In this document: positions 24,462 to 33,853 of the stretch, in pieces
Layout of the letters: the number at the start of each line of letters is the position of its first letter
Numbering within the stretch: position 1 is the stretch's first letter
DNA from: Bacteroidales bacterium
GTDB lineage: Bacteria; Bacteroidota; Bacteroidia; Bacteroidales; UBA932
DNA: 46,564 nucleotides
NCBI GenBank assembly: GCA_017961175.1
Contig: JAGCXV010000054.1
Location: 1-46,564, forward strand
Direction: 5' to 3'
Notes under the pieces: generated by a model
Seen by the model: only the letters and a program-made list of their open reading frames with translations
Told to the model about the DNA's origin: nothing
The model's database searches: none
Translations under genes and position numbers: made by a program

Positions 24462-26997
24462 GGTCGAACCGCTTGGAAACCCACTCCCCGTCCGTTGTAA
24501 CACCTTCCAGTGTAACAGTGTAGCCGCTCAGAAGGTCTGAAGTGTTGAAGCGGAAATTTATCTTTCCGTTTCCGTCTGCCTTGAGGGAAGGATTCCAGTA
24601 CAGTGTGGAACGCCTGTCTGTTCCCTGAGGGAGTGAATTCTTTCCTGTAACCTCATATTTGGGAGCATAGAAATGCCTTGGCCTCTGCCATCCCAGAGGT
24701 TTTCCGTAGCTCAGATGCCAAAGCACATTCTTGTCTGTCTTGGTCTTTATCAGTACAACGCTTACGTTTGCGCTGGTTCCGTATCCCATGGAACCCATTG
24801 AAAAGGGAGCCGCCGCAATTCCCTTGAGATATACCACAGCCTCCACCTCATCCATCATCATTCCTTCAATCTCCATCCAGTCTGTAACCCTCATTCCGTT
24901 GAGGAACACCTGTATAGGAACCCAGTCATCGCTTACGTTCCAGTTGGAAGCGGTAGCCGGAACCCTGCACAGCAGCACCCTTGTGCCTTCCCCGGAACTC
25001 AGTCTCAATCCCTGGCAGGTTTCCGCCAGATAATTGATAAGGTCATAGCTCTTGTAAGGCTCCAGACGCTTGCCGTCCCTGATCTGGTCTCCCTGGAACT
25101 CCCAGTTTGTAAGAGGAGAAATGCCGGAAAGGGATTTTTTCTTGCCGTAAACCGTAATCGAATTCAGCTGATAAGAAAGGTCTCCACCGCTATTGTAATA
25201 GTTTGTCTTATAAATCTCAGCGACTTTCGGGGTGTAGGCAACCTTTTCCCTGTTATGTACAAACGTAGTCAACGGGGCAAACGAATCCTCAAAAATAACA
25301 GGGCGAAGGGAACGGTTACCGTTGACATTGGTGGCACTGACGATAAAAGTGGTGCTGTCAGGGAAATTAAGGTCCTTGAGTTCAAAGAAACCCTCCTCGT
25401 CAATCTTTCCGGCAGCAGCAAAATTAATGGACGGGGCCAGGAAGATCACCATAGAAGCCTTTTTCTTTTTGAGAAGCCCCTTTTCTACCTGTCCGGAAAT
25501 GGACTGCACATATTCCCTTCCGTATTTTGGCATCGGGAAATGCCCCGAAAGGATAGCAGGAAGGTCGTAATACTCCCATCCCTGAGTCATAAGCATCAGG
25601 TCCACATCGTTCATCCTCTTTTCAAAAGGGATGGTATCCGCAAAGAATCTCTGCGGGTTCTCCACATTGCCACGGATTTCAGATGACAGGAACATATAGG
25701 AAACTATGCTGTTCCCCTGGCTGTTGACAGGTGCCAGCAAATTGTCCGTAACGGAAACCGAGAAGTCTCCTCCGGCCATGCGTCCCAGGTCTAGGTCTAC
25801 GGATATATTGTCTCTCCTTCCGTAATCCTTTTTGTTGGAGGATATTGTTGGATTGGACAGAGTATTCGGATAGACGAAGAACGGCCTCTTGGCATAAATG
25901 ACGCCGGATGAAGTGCACAGAACGGCATTGTTGATTCCGGGACTCATACCCCCAACAGGCAGGTTGAACTTCACAGGCCCGGATACTGGCATCTCGTAAT
26001 AGATTTCATCTCCGTTGCAGAGAATGAACCTGAGGTCAGAAGCCGGGATTCCTGAAACTGATACGGAGGCCTGGATCATTTCCTTGCCCGGTTTCAGCGA
26101 TATTGCCGCGCCCTGGCTTTCAACTTCAGGCAGACGTATCCTGTCGCTGACACCCCTTACATCTTCAATTCTTGCATAATACCTCTCTCCATCGCTCACC
26201 GGACTCAGATAGAAACTTCCGAAACCGTACTCGTCTGTAGAGAAAGAGGCAACCTGCACGTCGTTATGGTCAAACACCTTTCCTTCCGCCTGCTGCCCAA
26301 GTCCCAGCTCGTTGACTATCTTCACTCCCACACGGGAGTTGACTCCTATAAGCAGCCTTCCGCTCTCAGGGAGGAAACTGCAGTCGAACTTCGGGGCAAG
26401 CTTCCTTTGGTTAAAAGGATTCTCCACACCAATCTCCTCGTATGCGGAGTTGTCCCTCATCTCCTTATCCTTCAGGCCTTCCACATAATTGTCCTTGACA
26501 GGATTTATGAGAGTGAGTTCCTTTGAGAACATATATTCCGGATCCTTGTTCAGGTTCCAGTAGGAAAAGGCCCTCAGAGTGGCATATCCGGTATTGGCAT
26601 CATCGGGGACTGGGATGAAACCCTCCATAACGCCCCCCCTCTGCTTAACTTTAATCCTCTGCATCACATAAGAGGCATCAGTATATTTTCCTGATGTAAA
26701 GTCCTTTGCATAGGTTACTCCTATCAGTTCCACATATATGTAGCGGCTCTCCGGATATTCGCTCTCCACGGAACGGTTGGCGCAGTAAGCCTTGAACCAG
26801 ATGGTATCCCCTATTGCGTAAACATCCTTGTCTGTATGGAGATAAACTTTCTCAGGCGACAGATAGTTGACATAGGCGCCGAATCTCTCCCCAAGAGTCT
26901 CAGGAACTTTAAGACTGTCCTGGGCCTCAACCTTATTCGATCCGAAAGACAGGCCTAATGCCCAAAACATCAACGAGTAAAAACAGAAATGCTTCAT
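24454..26997 (-). CDS. Exported MG2-domain protein with carboxypeptidase-regulatory-like and plug-like regions (paralogue A)
   Basis: This 847-residue protein has a signal peptide ending KVEAQD. An MG2 (alpha-2-macroglobulin-type) domain follows, with YLSPEKVYLHTDKDVYAIGD at about 48-67. Around residues 480-560 is a CarboxypepD-regulatory-like beta domain (SISGQVEKGLLKKKKAS, FPDSTTFIVSATN). At about 600-680 comes a TonB-plug-like segment beginning SITVYGKKKS. The C-terminal beta domain is TLYWNPSLKADGNG to GYTVTLEGVTTDG. Such proteins are common in Bacteroidota and often annotated as TonB-receptor-like, but there is no barrel here. They are thought to act at the cell surface; the exact function is unknown. 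It converges with the small gene at 24069. Confidence 0.85.
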   Translation of the reverse strand: MKHFCFYSLMFWALGLSFGSNKVEAQDSLKVPETLGERFGAYVNYLSPEKVYLHTDKDVYAIGDTIWFKAYCANRSVESEYPESRYIYVELIGVTYAKDFTSGKYTDASYVMQRIKVKQRGGVMEGFIPVPDDANTGYATLRAFSYWNLNKDPEYMFSKELTLINPVKDNYVEGLKDKEMRDNSAYEEIGVENPFNQRKLAPKFDCSFLPESGRLLIGVNSRVGVKIVNELGLGQQAEGKVFDHNDVQVASFSTDEYGFGSFYLSPVSDGERYYARIEDVRGVSDRIRLPEVESQGAAISLKPGKEMIQASVSVSGIPASDLRFILCNGDEIYYEMPVSGPVKFNLPVGGMSPGINNAVLCTSSGVIYAKRPFFVYPNTLSNPTISSNKKDYGRRDNISVDLDLGRMAGGDFSVSVTDNLLAPVNSQGNSIVSYMFLSSEIRGNVENPQRFFADTIPFEKRMNDVDLMLMTQGWEYYDLPAILSGHFPMPKYGREYVQSISGQVEKGLLKKKKASMVIFLAPSINFAAAGKIDEEGFFELKDLNFPDSTTFIVSATNVNGNRSLRPVIFEDSFAPLTTFVHNREKVAYTPKVAEIYKTNYYNSGGDLSYQLNSITVYGKKKSLSGISPLTNWEFQGDQIRDGKRLEPYKSYDLINYLAETCQGLRLSSGEGTRVLLCRVPATASNWNVSDDWVPIQVFLNGMRVTDWMEIEGMMMDEVEAVVYLKGIAAAPFSMGSMGYGTSANVSVVLIKTKTDKNVLWHLSYGKPLGWQRPRHFYAPKYEVTGKNSLPQGTDRRSTLYWNPSLKADGNGKINFRFNTSDLLSGYTVTLEGVTTDGEWVSKRFDLK

Positions 26998-27031
26998 AAC
27001 CGTTCTTTTGACTGCAAAAACTCTGCATTGT

Positions 27032-27039
27032 CAAAGATA
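27032..27039 (-). promoter_or_regulatory. -7 box TATCTTTG between the MG2 paralogues
   Basis: A TAnnTTTG match 34 bases before the ATG at 26997, within the 65-bp gap after the upstream paralogue. No clear -33 element. Paralogue A may therefore be expressed separately. Confidence 0.35.
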
Positions 27040-27062
27040 AGCAATCTGTCTAACAGGAAGTA

Positions 27063-29615
27063 TTATTTCAAGTTGAACTGCTTGGAGACATATTCCCCGT
27101 CGGATGTTACTCCTTCGAGGGTTACCGTGTATCCGCTCAGAAGGTCAGATGTATTGAAGCGGAAATTGATTTCTCCGTTTTCGTCTGCTTTAAGGGACGG
27201 GTTCCAGTACAGGGTGGAACGCCTGTCCTGCCCCTTAGGAACAATATCCTTGCCTTCCACCTCATATTTAGGCGCATAGAAATGCTTAGGCTTCTGCCAT
27301 CCCAGAGGACGTCCGTAACTGACGTGCCACAGTGTGCGGAGAATCGGTTTTGTCTTGACCAGGACAACGTCCGGAACGGTGCTGTTGCCATACCCGAGAG
27401 GGCTATATAACGCAAACGGAGACGCATCCATCCCTTTCAGATAAACTACAGTCTCAACATCATCCACCATTAAATGTTCCAGCTCCCAGGCCTCGGAACT
27501 ATGCATTCCGTCGATGAATACAATAATCCCAACCCATCCGTCTCCGACAGTCATGCCGGTAGCGGTAGCAGGAACACGGCAAAGCACAAAACGGCCGTTA
27601 ATCCCGAAACCTTCCCTGGTACCGGGAACGGTCATCACAATATAGCTGACCATATCGAAATTGTTATAGGCCTCCAGCTTTCTGCCCTCCCTTATCTGGT
27701 CCTGGCGGAATTCCATGTTAGGGAAAGGAGATATCCCCTTAAGGCTCTTCTTCCTTCCGTAAACCGTTATTGAATTAAGCTGATAAGCCATATCCCCTCC
27801 TGCATTGTAATAATTGTTGGTGACAATCTCGGCGACTTTAGGAGTATAAAGAACTTTCTGCTTGTTATGTACAAACTTGGTGAAAGGCGCAAAAGAGTCC
27901 TCATAGACGATAGGTTTCAGATGCCCCCTTCCATCAAATCTCTTGGAAGCGTTGACAATAAAAGTGGTGCTGTCCGGGAAATCAATGTCCTTCAGCTCGA
28001 AATAGCCTTCCGGATCCACCTTCCCGATAGCGGCAAAGTTTATCTTAGGTGCCAGAAATGCTACATAAGAGGCTTTTTTCTTTTTGAGAAAACCTTTGTT
28101 TACCTGCCCCGCAATAGACTGGATGTATTCCCTGCCGTACTTAGGCATAGGGAACTGGCCGGCTAGAACAGCCGGGAGGTCATAATATTCCCAGCCCTGA
28201 GTCATCAGCATCAGGTCCACATCCTCCATCCTCTTGGCAATGTCTACAGAATCGTTGAAAAATCGCTGGGGATTCTCCACATTGCCCCTGATTTCCGAGG
28301 ACAGGAACATATATGATATGATATTGTTGTTCAGTCCATTGTGCGGCGCTAGAAAATCATCTGTGACAGAAACCGAGAAATCGCCTCCGGACCTTCCTCC
28401 CATATCCAGGTACAGGGAAACGTTTTCCCTCTTTCCGTAATCGCTTCCAAGCGTATCCATCTCCACGTTGACGGAAGTCTTAGGGAAGATGAAGAACGGA
28501 CGCTTGGCAATCACTTTCCCTTCGGAAGTGCAGAGAATGGCGTTGTTTATTCCGGATGCCATTCCCGTGACGGGGAGATTTATGGAAACGGAGCCCGTAA
28601 CCGGAGTCTCGTAATAAATTTCATCTCCGTTGCAAAGGACGAACTTCAGGTCATCGGCACTTATTCCTTTGATACTGACCGATGCGTGTATCATATCCTT
28701 ATCCGGTTTGATGGCAATGGTTCCACCCTCATCCTCCACCTCAGGAAGCTTCACCTTGGCACTGACACCTCTTATATCCTCGATCTTTGCATAATATTTC
28801 TCTTTCTCTGCTATAGGGCTAAGATAAAAGCTCCCGAACCCGTACTCGTCTGTAGTGAATGACGCTACCTGGACATCGTTATGGTCAAAAACTTTTCCCT
28901 CTGCCTGCTGCCCTAGGCCCTGCTCATTTATAATCTTTACTCCTATCCGGCAGTTCACGCCCTTGAGCAGACGGCCGCTCTCCGGAAGGAAAGCGCAATC
29001 CATAGTCTCAACCCTCTTTATCGGGTGGAAAGGATTCTCCATACCAATATCCTGATAATGGCTGTCATCTCTCATCTTCTTCTCCTTCAGTTCTTCCACA
29101 AAACTGTCTTTCAGAGGATTGATCAAGGAAAGCTCCTTTTTGAAAACATATTCCGCATCCTTGTTCAGCATCCAGTAGGTAAAGGCCCTGAGTGTGGCAT
29201 AGCCGGTATTAACGTCATCCGGTACTGGCACATATCCCTCAAGGACACCGTTCCACATCTTGACCTTAACCCTCTGAATGACATAAGAAATCTCCGTAGG
29301 ACGGTTGGTTGAAACATCTTTTCCGACTGTAGTGCCCACAAGCTCCACATAAACGAATCTGCTTTCAGGATAATCGGACTGGACAGACCTGTTTGCGACA
29401 TAGCATTTGAACCAGATTGTATCCCCTATCGCATAAACATCCTTGTCCGTGTGGAGATAAACCTTCTCCGGAGAAAGATATTTGACAAATGCCTCGTACC
29501 TTTCTTCAACCGTCTTGGGAACTGTCAGGGAATCCTGAGACCATACCCAATCGCTGAAAAAGAGAATAGTTGAAAGCAACAGCAGCTGAAATCTAATTAT
29601 ATTTAATATTTTCAT
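27063..29615 (-). CDS. Exported MG2-domain protein (paralogue B)
   Basis: The 850-residue protein has the same domain order as its downstream neighbour and strong similarity along the whole length. The MG2 motif KVYLHTDKDVYAIGDTIWFK is shared, as are ENPQRFF, MLMTQGWEYYDLPA and the C-terminal RRSTLYWNPSLKADENGEIN. I start at ATG 29615 (MKILNIIRFQLLLLS, a signal peptide ending VWSQD) rather than the TTG at 29630. Differences cluster in the plug-like segment at about 640-720, where paralogue B has a longer methionine/glycine-rich stretch. It is separated from paralogue A by 65 bp, which suggests an old tandem duplication with some specialisation. Confidence 0.85.
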   Translation of the reverse strand: MKILNIIRFQLLLLSTILFFSDWVWSQDSLTVPKTVEERYEAFVKYLSPEKVYLHTDKDVYAIGDTIWFKCYVANRSVQSDYPESRFVYVELVGTTVGKDVSTNRPTEISYVIQRVKVKMWNGVLEGYVPVPDDVNTGYATLRAFTYWMLNKDAEYVFKKELSLINPLKDSFVEELKEKKMRDDSHYQDIGMENPFHPIKRVETMDCAFLPESGRLLKGVNCRIGVKIINEQGLGQQAEGKVFDHNDVQVASFTTDEYGFGSFYLSPIAEKEKYYAKIEDIRGVSAKVKLPEVEDEGGTIAIKPDKDMIHASVSIKGISADDLKFVLCNGDEIYYETPVTGSVSINLPVTGMASGINNAILCTSEGKVIAKRPFFIFPKTSVNVEMDTLGSDYGKRENVSLYLDMGGRSGGDFSVSVTDDFLAPHNGLNNNIISYMFLSSEIRGNVENPQRFFNDSVDIAKRMEDVDLMLMTQGWEYYDLPAVLAGQFPMPKYGREYIQSIAGQVNKGFLKKKKASYVAFLAPKINFAAIGKVDPEGYFELKDIDFPDSTTFIVNASKRFDGRGHLKPIVYEDSFAPFTKFVHNKQKVLYTPKVAEIVTNNYYNAGGDMAYQLNSITVYGRKKSLKGISPFPNMEFRQDQIREGRKLEAYNNFDMVSYIVMTVPGTREGFGINGRFVLCRVPATATGMTVGDGWVGIIVFIDGMHSSEAWELEHLMVDDVETVVYLKGMDASPFALYSPLGYGNSTVPDVVLVKTKPILRTLWHVSYGRPLGWQKPKHFYAPKYEVEGKDIVPKGQDRRSTLYWNPSLKADENGEINFRFNTSDLLSGYTVTLEGVTSDGEYVSKQFNLK

Positions 29616-29755
29616 TGGATTTAATTTCAATTTATGAAGAATTCCATGTTTTTTTTACAACTAGGCACCGCTTTATGCAAATATATGAAAAGATTAAACA
29701 TTTTTCAAGTATCAGTCATACAATATTTTTTCAATTCATACATATATTTATCCTG

Positions 29756-29774
29756 ATACGGATAGAATCCGTAT
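29756..29774. promoter_or_regulatory. Perfect palindrome ATACGGAT-aga-ATCCGTAT upstream of the MBOAT gene
   Basis: Two 8-base arms with a 3-base centre end 7 bases before the -7 box TAAATTTG and so cover the expected -33 position. A T run follows on the plus strand, which makes it look like a terminator. No plus-strand gene lies upstream, so an operator is the better reading. Confidence 0.5.
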
Positions 29775-29781
29775 TTTTTCA

Positions 29782-29789
29782 TAAATTTG
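29782..29789 (+). promoter_or_regulatory. -7 box TAAATTTG of the O-acetylation operon
   Basis: A TAnnTTTG match 36 bases before the ATG at 29826. The -33 site is replaced by the palindrome at 29756-29774, which suggests a regulated promoter. The rest of the 210-bp divergent gap (29616-29825) is A/T-rich and otherwise shows nothing I can name. Confidence 0.45.
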
Positions 29790-29825
29790 ATGCCGTTTTC
29801 AAGTAGACTATTTGAATCGGCTATT

Positions 29826-31241
29826 ATGGTATTTTCAGACCTTCTGTTCCTGTTTGAGTTCCTGGCGGCTTTCGCCTTGTGCTACCTCGTGGCAGGTCTG
29901 ATAGACCGCAACGGGGCCAAGATGACGCCAGACGGGCTTAAGAAGTCTTTCAAGGGCAGGAATCTTATCACCGTGATCTTCTCCCTGATATTCTATGCCT
30001 GGGGAGAGCCGGTTTACGTCTTCCTGATGATTCTGTGCGTGTTTGTCAACTATCTGTGCGGCATCGCTATAGACACGAACGTCAAACACCGCAAACTGGG
30101 ACTCGTGCTTGGAATCATCTTCAACCTGGCGGTCCTGGCAACTTTCAAATATCTGGGATTCTTCGCCGATATCCTTGGCAACCTGGGGCTTCATGTAGCG
30201 GTTCCGACGCTGGCTCTTCCTATCGGAATCAGCTTCTACACCTTCCAGTCAATGAGCTACCTGATAGATGTTTACAGGAAGGAATCCCCTCCTCAGAAGC
30301 GGTTCCTTGACCTTCTGTTCTACATCTCGATGTTCCCTCAGCTGATTGCCGGCCCTATCGTAAGGTACGGAACCATTGCAAAGGAAATAAGCGACAGGAG
30401 GGTCACCTGGGACGATTTTGCAGAAGGCAGCTACAGGTTTTTGATAGGACTGGGCAAGAAAGTCATCATAGCAAACCAGATATCCACGGTGGCGGACTAT
30501 TTCCTTGCCGCCAATCCGGAGACATTCTCCACCGCCGGCAGCTGGATCGGCCTTCTGGCCTTCACATTCCAGATATACTATGACTTCTCCGGCTACTCCG
30601 ATATGGCAATTGGTCTTGGAAGATGCCTGGGATTCCATTTCAACGAGAACTTCGACCATCCTTATATAAGCAGTTCCATCACCGAGTTCTGGAGGAGATG
30701 GCATATTTCACTGGGTTCCTTCTTCCGCGACTATCTCTACATTCCGCTGGGAGGAAACCGCCGCCATCAGGCACTGAACATCCTTATAGTGTGGTTCCTG
30801 ACAGGTATGTGGCACGGAGCCAGCTGGAATTTCATCATCTGGGGCCTGTACTTCGGACTCATCGTGATGATAGAAAAATACACCCTGCTCAAAGTCTATG
30901 ACAAGATTCCTAAGATTTTCCTCCACATATACAGCATATTCCTGTTCACCCTGGGATGGGGAATCTTCTATTTCGACGACCTGGGCAAGATGAAGACGCT
31001 GTTCTCCAGCCTGTTCGGGAATGCAGGAGCGGCCTCCGACTTTACTGCAGTCAGTGCACTTACCAATAATTTCTGGCTGTGGATCGCCGCCCTGATATTC
31101 GTGATGCCGGTAAGAAAGCTCTTCGCCCGCTTCAAGTGGGTATGGTACCTCAGGGCTGCGGTTGCCGTCGTTATACTTGTTTTCAGCGTGGCCCTGCTTG
31201 TGGGAGCCACCAACAACCCATTCCTTTATTTCAGATTCTGA
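29826..31241 (+). CDS. MBOAT-family membrane O-acyltransferase (AlgI/DltB-like)
   Basis: The 471-residue polytopic protein has an N-terminal membrane block, then FYAWGEPVYVFLM, LPIGISFYTFQSMSYLIDVY, QLIAGPIVRY and the hallmark ISLGSFFRDYLYIPLGG. The conserved active-site histidine region WFLTGMWHGASWNFIIWG follows. MBOAT proteins of the AlgI type move acetyl groups from the cytoplasm across the membrane to polysaccharides. Start is set at ATG 29826 (MVFSDLLFLFEF), since the TTG at 29787 overlaps the -7 box. It is followed after 2 bp by a DHHW protein, which supports a polysaccharide O-acetylation role. Confidence 0.93.
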   Translation: MVFSDLLFLFEFLAAFALCYLVAGLIDRNGAKMTPDGLKKSFKGRNLITVIFSLIFYAWGEPVYVFLMILCVFVNYLCGIAIDTNVKHRKLGLVLGIIFNLAVLATFKYLGFFADILGNLGLHVAVPTLALPIGISFYTFQSMSYLIDVYRKESPPQKRFLDLLFYISMFPQLIAGPIVRYGTIAKEISDRRVTWDDFAEGSYRFLIGLGKKVIIANQISTVADYFLAANPETFSTAGSWIGLLAFTFQIYYDFSGYSDMAIGLGRCLGFHFNENFDHPYISSSITEFWRRWHISLGSFFRDYLYIPLGGNRRHQALNILIVWFLTGMWHGASWNFIIWGLYFGLIVMIEKYTLLKVYDKIPKIFLHIYSIFLFTLGWGIFYFDDLGKMKTLFSSLFGNAGAASDFTAVSALTNNFWLWIAALIFVMPVRKLFARFKWVWYLRAAVAVVILVFSVALLVGATNNPFLYFRF

Positions 31242-31243
31242 TT

Positions 31244-32374
31244 ATGAAAAAGACACTTATCATATCCGCAATCATTCTTCTGGCAAGCCCGTTTGCCTAT
31301 GCGCAGACAACGGATACTACCGCCGCAAAGACAACAGATTCAGTGGTTGTCAATAAACCGTCCTATCCGGTTCCGACCTCTGACGCCAACGATATTTACC
31401 CTAACCGCATCGTTGCAAAATATGTCAACCGCGTGAACCCGAATGCTCCGGTAAAGACTCTCAAGTCCGGTATCATGATAATCGGAGAACCTGGAAAGGT
31501 CAGGGCTGCAGAGCCTTACGGAGGCAGAAGTGCCGGAGAGGTTGAATATGCCAACTCCGCTAACAAGTACAAGAACGTTTTCGGAGACAGTGTCAACGTA
31601 TATTGCATGGTAATCCCTAATGCCGGAGCTTTCTACACTCCGAACAAGGGCTCGGCCGGAAAGAACCAGGGCACAACCATCAACCGCATATTCTCCAACC
31701 TCAACGATAATGTAAAGGCCGTGGATATCTATTCCATCCTGGGAAGACACGCCGGGGAAGCTATCTACTCCCGCACAGACCATCACTGGGCACCGCTGGG
31801 AGCTTACTATGCGGCTAAGAAGTTCGCCGCCGTGGCCGGAGTTCCTTTCAAGGACCTCTCCCACTACAAGAAGCACGTCATACACAATTATGTAGGAACC
31901 ATGTATATGTTTACCAAGAGCCAGGATGTCAAGAACTCCCCTGAGGACTTCATCTACTGGACTCCGGACTCCACCGTAACCTACAACACAACCTACATCA
32001 ACTACAACACAAGAAACGGCGTGGCGCTTTCAGAGCGTGCCCCTCAGAAGGGAGACTATTTCCAGAAGGGAGTGAGCGGAGCCGGCTGCTACGTGGTGTT
32101 CATGGGCGGAGACGCCAAGATCACCCAGGTAAGGACATCCACCAAGAACGGGCGCAGGCTGATAATCTTCAAGGACAGCTACGGCAACGCCATCCCTGGA
32201 TACCTGTTCTTCTCCTTTGAAGAAATCCACGTGATAGACTGCCGCTTCTTCAAGCGCAACATCAAGAAATACGTAAAGGACAACAAGATAACGGACATAC
32301 TCTTTGCTAACAACATAATGAGGGCCGTACTGTCCACCACAAACAAGTCTTACGCAAGATTCCTCACTCAATAA
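31244..32374 (+). CDS. DHHW-family (AlgX/AlgJ-like) exported acetyltransferase candidate 1
   Basis: This 376-residue exported protein has a signal peptide ending FAYAQT. The family motif SRTDHHWAPLGAYYAAKKFA puts Asp179 and His181 in the positions matching the Asp-x-His of AlgX. FKDSYGNAIPGYLF provides Ser312 as candidate nucleophile. Asp-His before Ser is the circularly permuted SGNH order known for AlgX/AlgJ. In that family the periplasmic protein takes acetyl from the MBOAT partner and places it on a polymer. The longer frame from 31079 lies inside the MBOAT gene and is not the start. A 6-bp gap leads to its paralogue. Confidence 0.88.
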   Translation: MKKTLIISAIILLASPFAYAQTTDTTAAKTTDSVVVNKPSYPVPTSDANDIYPNRIVAKYVNRVNPNAPVKTLKSGIMIIGEPGKVRAAEPYGGRSAGEVEYANSANKYKNVFGDSVNVYCMVIPNAGAFYTPNKGSAGKNQGTTINRIFSNLNDNVKAVDIYSILGRHAGEAIYSRTDHHWAPLGAYYAAKKFAAVAGVPFKDLSHYKKHVIHNYVGTMYMFTKSQDVKNSPEDFIYWTPDSTVTYNTTYINYNTRNGVALSERAPQKGDYFQKGVSGAGCYVVFMGGDAKITQVRTSTKNGRRLIIFKDSYGNAIPGYLFFSFEEIHVIDCRFFKRNIKKYVKDNKITDILFANNIMRAVLSTTNKSYARFLTQ

Positions 32375-32380
32375 GGCCAA

Positions 32381-33847
32381 ATGGGAAAGAAAATTTACAT
32401 AATACTTGCGATCACGCTCTTCGCTGCTTTTGTGCTCGTGTTCAACACGTTCCCGAGAAGCACTGTCAGCGAGGTGGAAAAGCGTGAGCTTGCCAAGTTC
32501 CCGGAATTTTCTTTCCAGAGCCTGAAAGAAGGCAAATTCACAAAGGAGCTTTCCACCTGGTTCAGCGACAGCGAGCCTTACCGCGACCATTTCATCAATC
32601 TGTCCATGAACATAAAGGACTGGATGAGGATGAACTTCTCGAAGGAGAACGCCATCACTTTCCACGCTCCTGACGCCGCTCCGATAGACATAGAAGCCCC
32701 GGATATCCATACGGATGATATCCAGAACGATACTATCCCTGCACAGATCAAGGACACTACCGAAAACCGCAAGATCGAAGAATACCGCAACAAGCTCACG
32801 GCAGAGGAAAACGCCAAGATCGCACACGCGGGAATAGTCATAGTGGGAACCGGAGATAAGGTCAGGGCACTGATGGCATATGCGGGAGATTCCACCGGCG
32901 GAGTCAAATTCGCCGAGGCAGCCAACATTTACAAGAGACAGCTGGGCAAGAAGGTTAACGTCTATCTGATGGTTATTCCAACCTCCATCGAGTTCTACTG
33001 CCCGGATGCCGTAAAGAGCCGCACAAAGAGCCAGAGAGCAACCATAAACAACATATTCGCCCACCTGTCTGATTCGGTCAAGGCCGTGGACGTTTACACC
33101 ACTCTGGGAAGGCATGCAAACGAGGACATCTACCTCAGGACTGACCACCACTGGTCTCCGCTGGGAGCCTTCTATGCAGCCCAGAAGTTCGCCCAGGTAG
33201 CCGGCGTTCCTTTCAAAGACACCACATCTTACGTAAGGAAAGTCGTAAAGCGCTATGTAGGAAGCATGTACGGCTACTCCAAAGACATCAGCGTAAAGAA
33301 AGCCCCGGAAGATTTCGTATTCTGGGAGCCGGATTCAACCGTCACGTACACTACCACCTACATCAACTACACCATCGACGAGAACTACAAGGTTACGGGT
33401 GAAAGCGGGCCTTTCAAGGGCAAGTATTTCTTCCACTACAAAGACGGAAGCGGCAGCGCCTACTGCACGTTCATGGGCGGAGACACCAAGCTCACCAAGG
33501 TGGAAACCTCAACCAAGAACAAACGCAGGCTTATCATCATCAAGGACAGTTTCGGCAATGCCCTCCCGGGATATCTGTTCTTCTCGTTTGAGGAAATCCA
33601 CGTGATAGACTACCGTTACTTCACCTTCAATATGGTGCAGTATGTGAAGGACAACAAGATTACAGACATCCTGTTTGCAAACAACATATTCTCGGCATAT
33701 TCAAACAGCATTGCCAAAAGGTACTCCAAGTTCCTGACTCAGGACCACGCTACCTTCTACCCTCCTAAGCCTAAGCCGAAACCGCAGCCGGCAGAAAACA
33801 GCGAAGCCGCCCCTGAAAACACAGAAGCGGCTCCACAGGCAAACTAA
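32381..33847 (+). CDS. DHHW-family (AlgX/AlgJ-like) membrane-anchored acetyltransferase candidate 2
   Basis: The 488-residue protein starts with a membrane anchor (residues 5-22) followed by the typical DHHW-family opening SEVEKRELAKFPEFS. The catalytic-type residues are Asp255 and His257 in RTDHHWSPLGAFYAAQKFA and Ser390 in IKDSFGNALPGYLF. It resembles the preceding gene over the catalytic part but adds about 100 residues at the N-terminus. It also has a Pro/Lys/Ala/Glu-rich tail (PPKPKPKPQPAEN onward), perhaps a wall-contacting or flexible linker. It is the last gene of the MBOAT operon and ends 6 bp from the convergent permease gene. Confidence 0.88.
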   Translation: MGKKIYIILAITLFAAFVLVFNTFPRSTVSEVEKRELAKFPEFSFQSLKEGKFTKELSTWFSDSEPYRDHFINLSMNIKDWMRMNFSKENAITFHAPDAAPIDIEAPDIHTDDIQNDTIPAQIKDTTENRKIEEYRNKLTAEENAKIAHAGIVIVGTGDKVRALMAYAGDSTGGVKFAEAANIYKRQLGKKVNVYLMVIPTSIEFYCPDAVKSRTKSQRATINNIFAHLSDSVKAVDVYTTLGRHANEDIYLRTDHHWSPLGAFYAAQKFAQVAGVPFKDTTSYVRKVVKRYVGSMYGYSKDISVKKAPEDFVFWEPDSTVTYTTTYINYTIDENYKVTGESGPFKGKYFFHYKDGSGSAYCTFMGGDTKLTKVETSTKNKRRLIIIKDSFGNALPGYLFFSFEEIHVIDYRYFTFNMVQYVKDNKITDILFANNIFSAYSNSIAKRYSKFLTQDHATFYPPKPKPKPQPAENSEAAPENTEAAPQAN

Positions 33848-33853
33848 AGTTTC

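Noticed and set aside
29756-29779. Intrinsic terminator (stem plus T run) on the plus strand
   Set aside because: No plus-strand gene lies upstream for over 5 kb and the stem covers a promoter position; kept only as an operator candidate.
29787-29825. Upstream TTG start of the MBOAT gene
   Set aside because: The TTG overlaps the -7 box, and the added residues do not resemble a membrane-protein N-terminus.
32030-33151. A 373-residue open frame on the minus strand
   Set aside because: It is antisense to the two DHHW genes and results from their codon bias.
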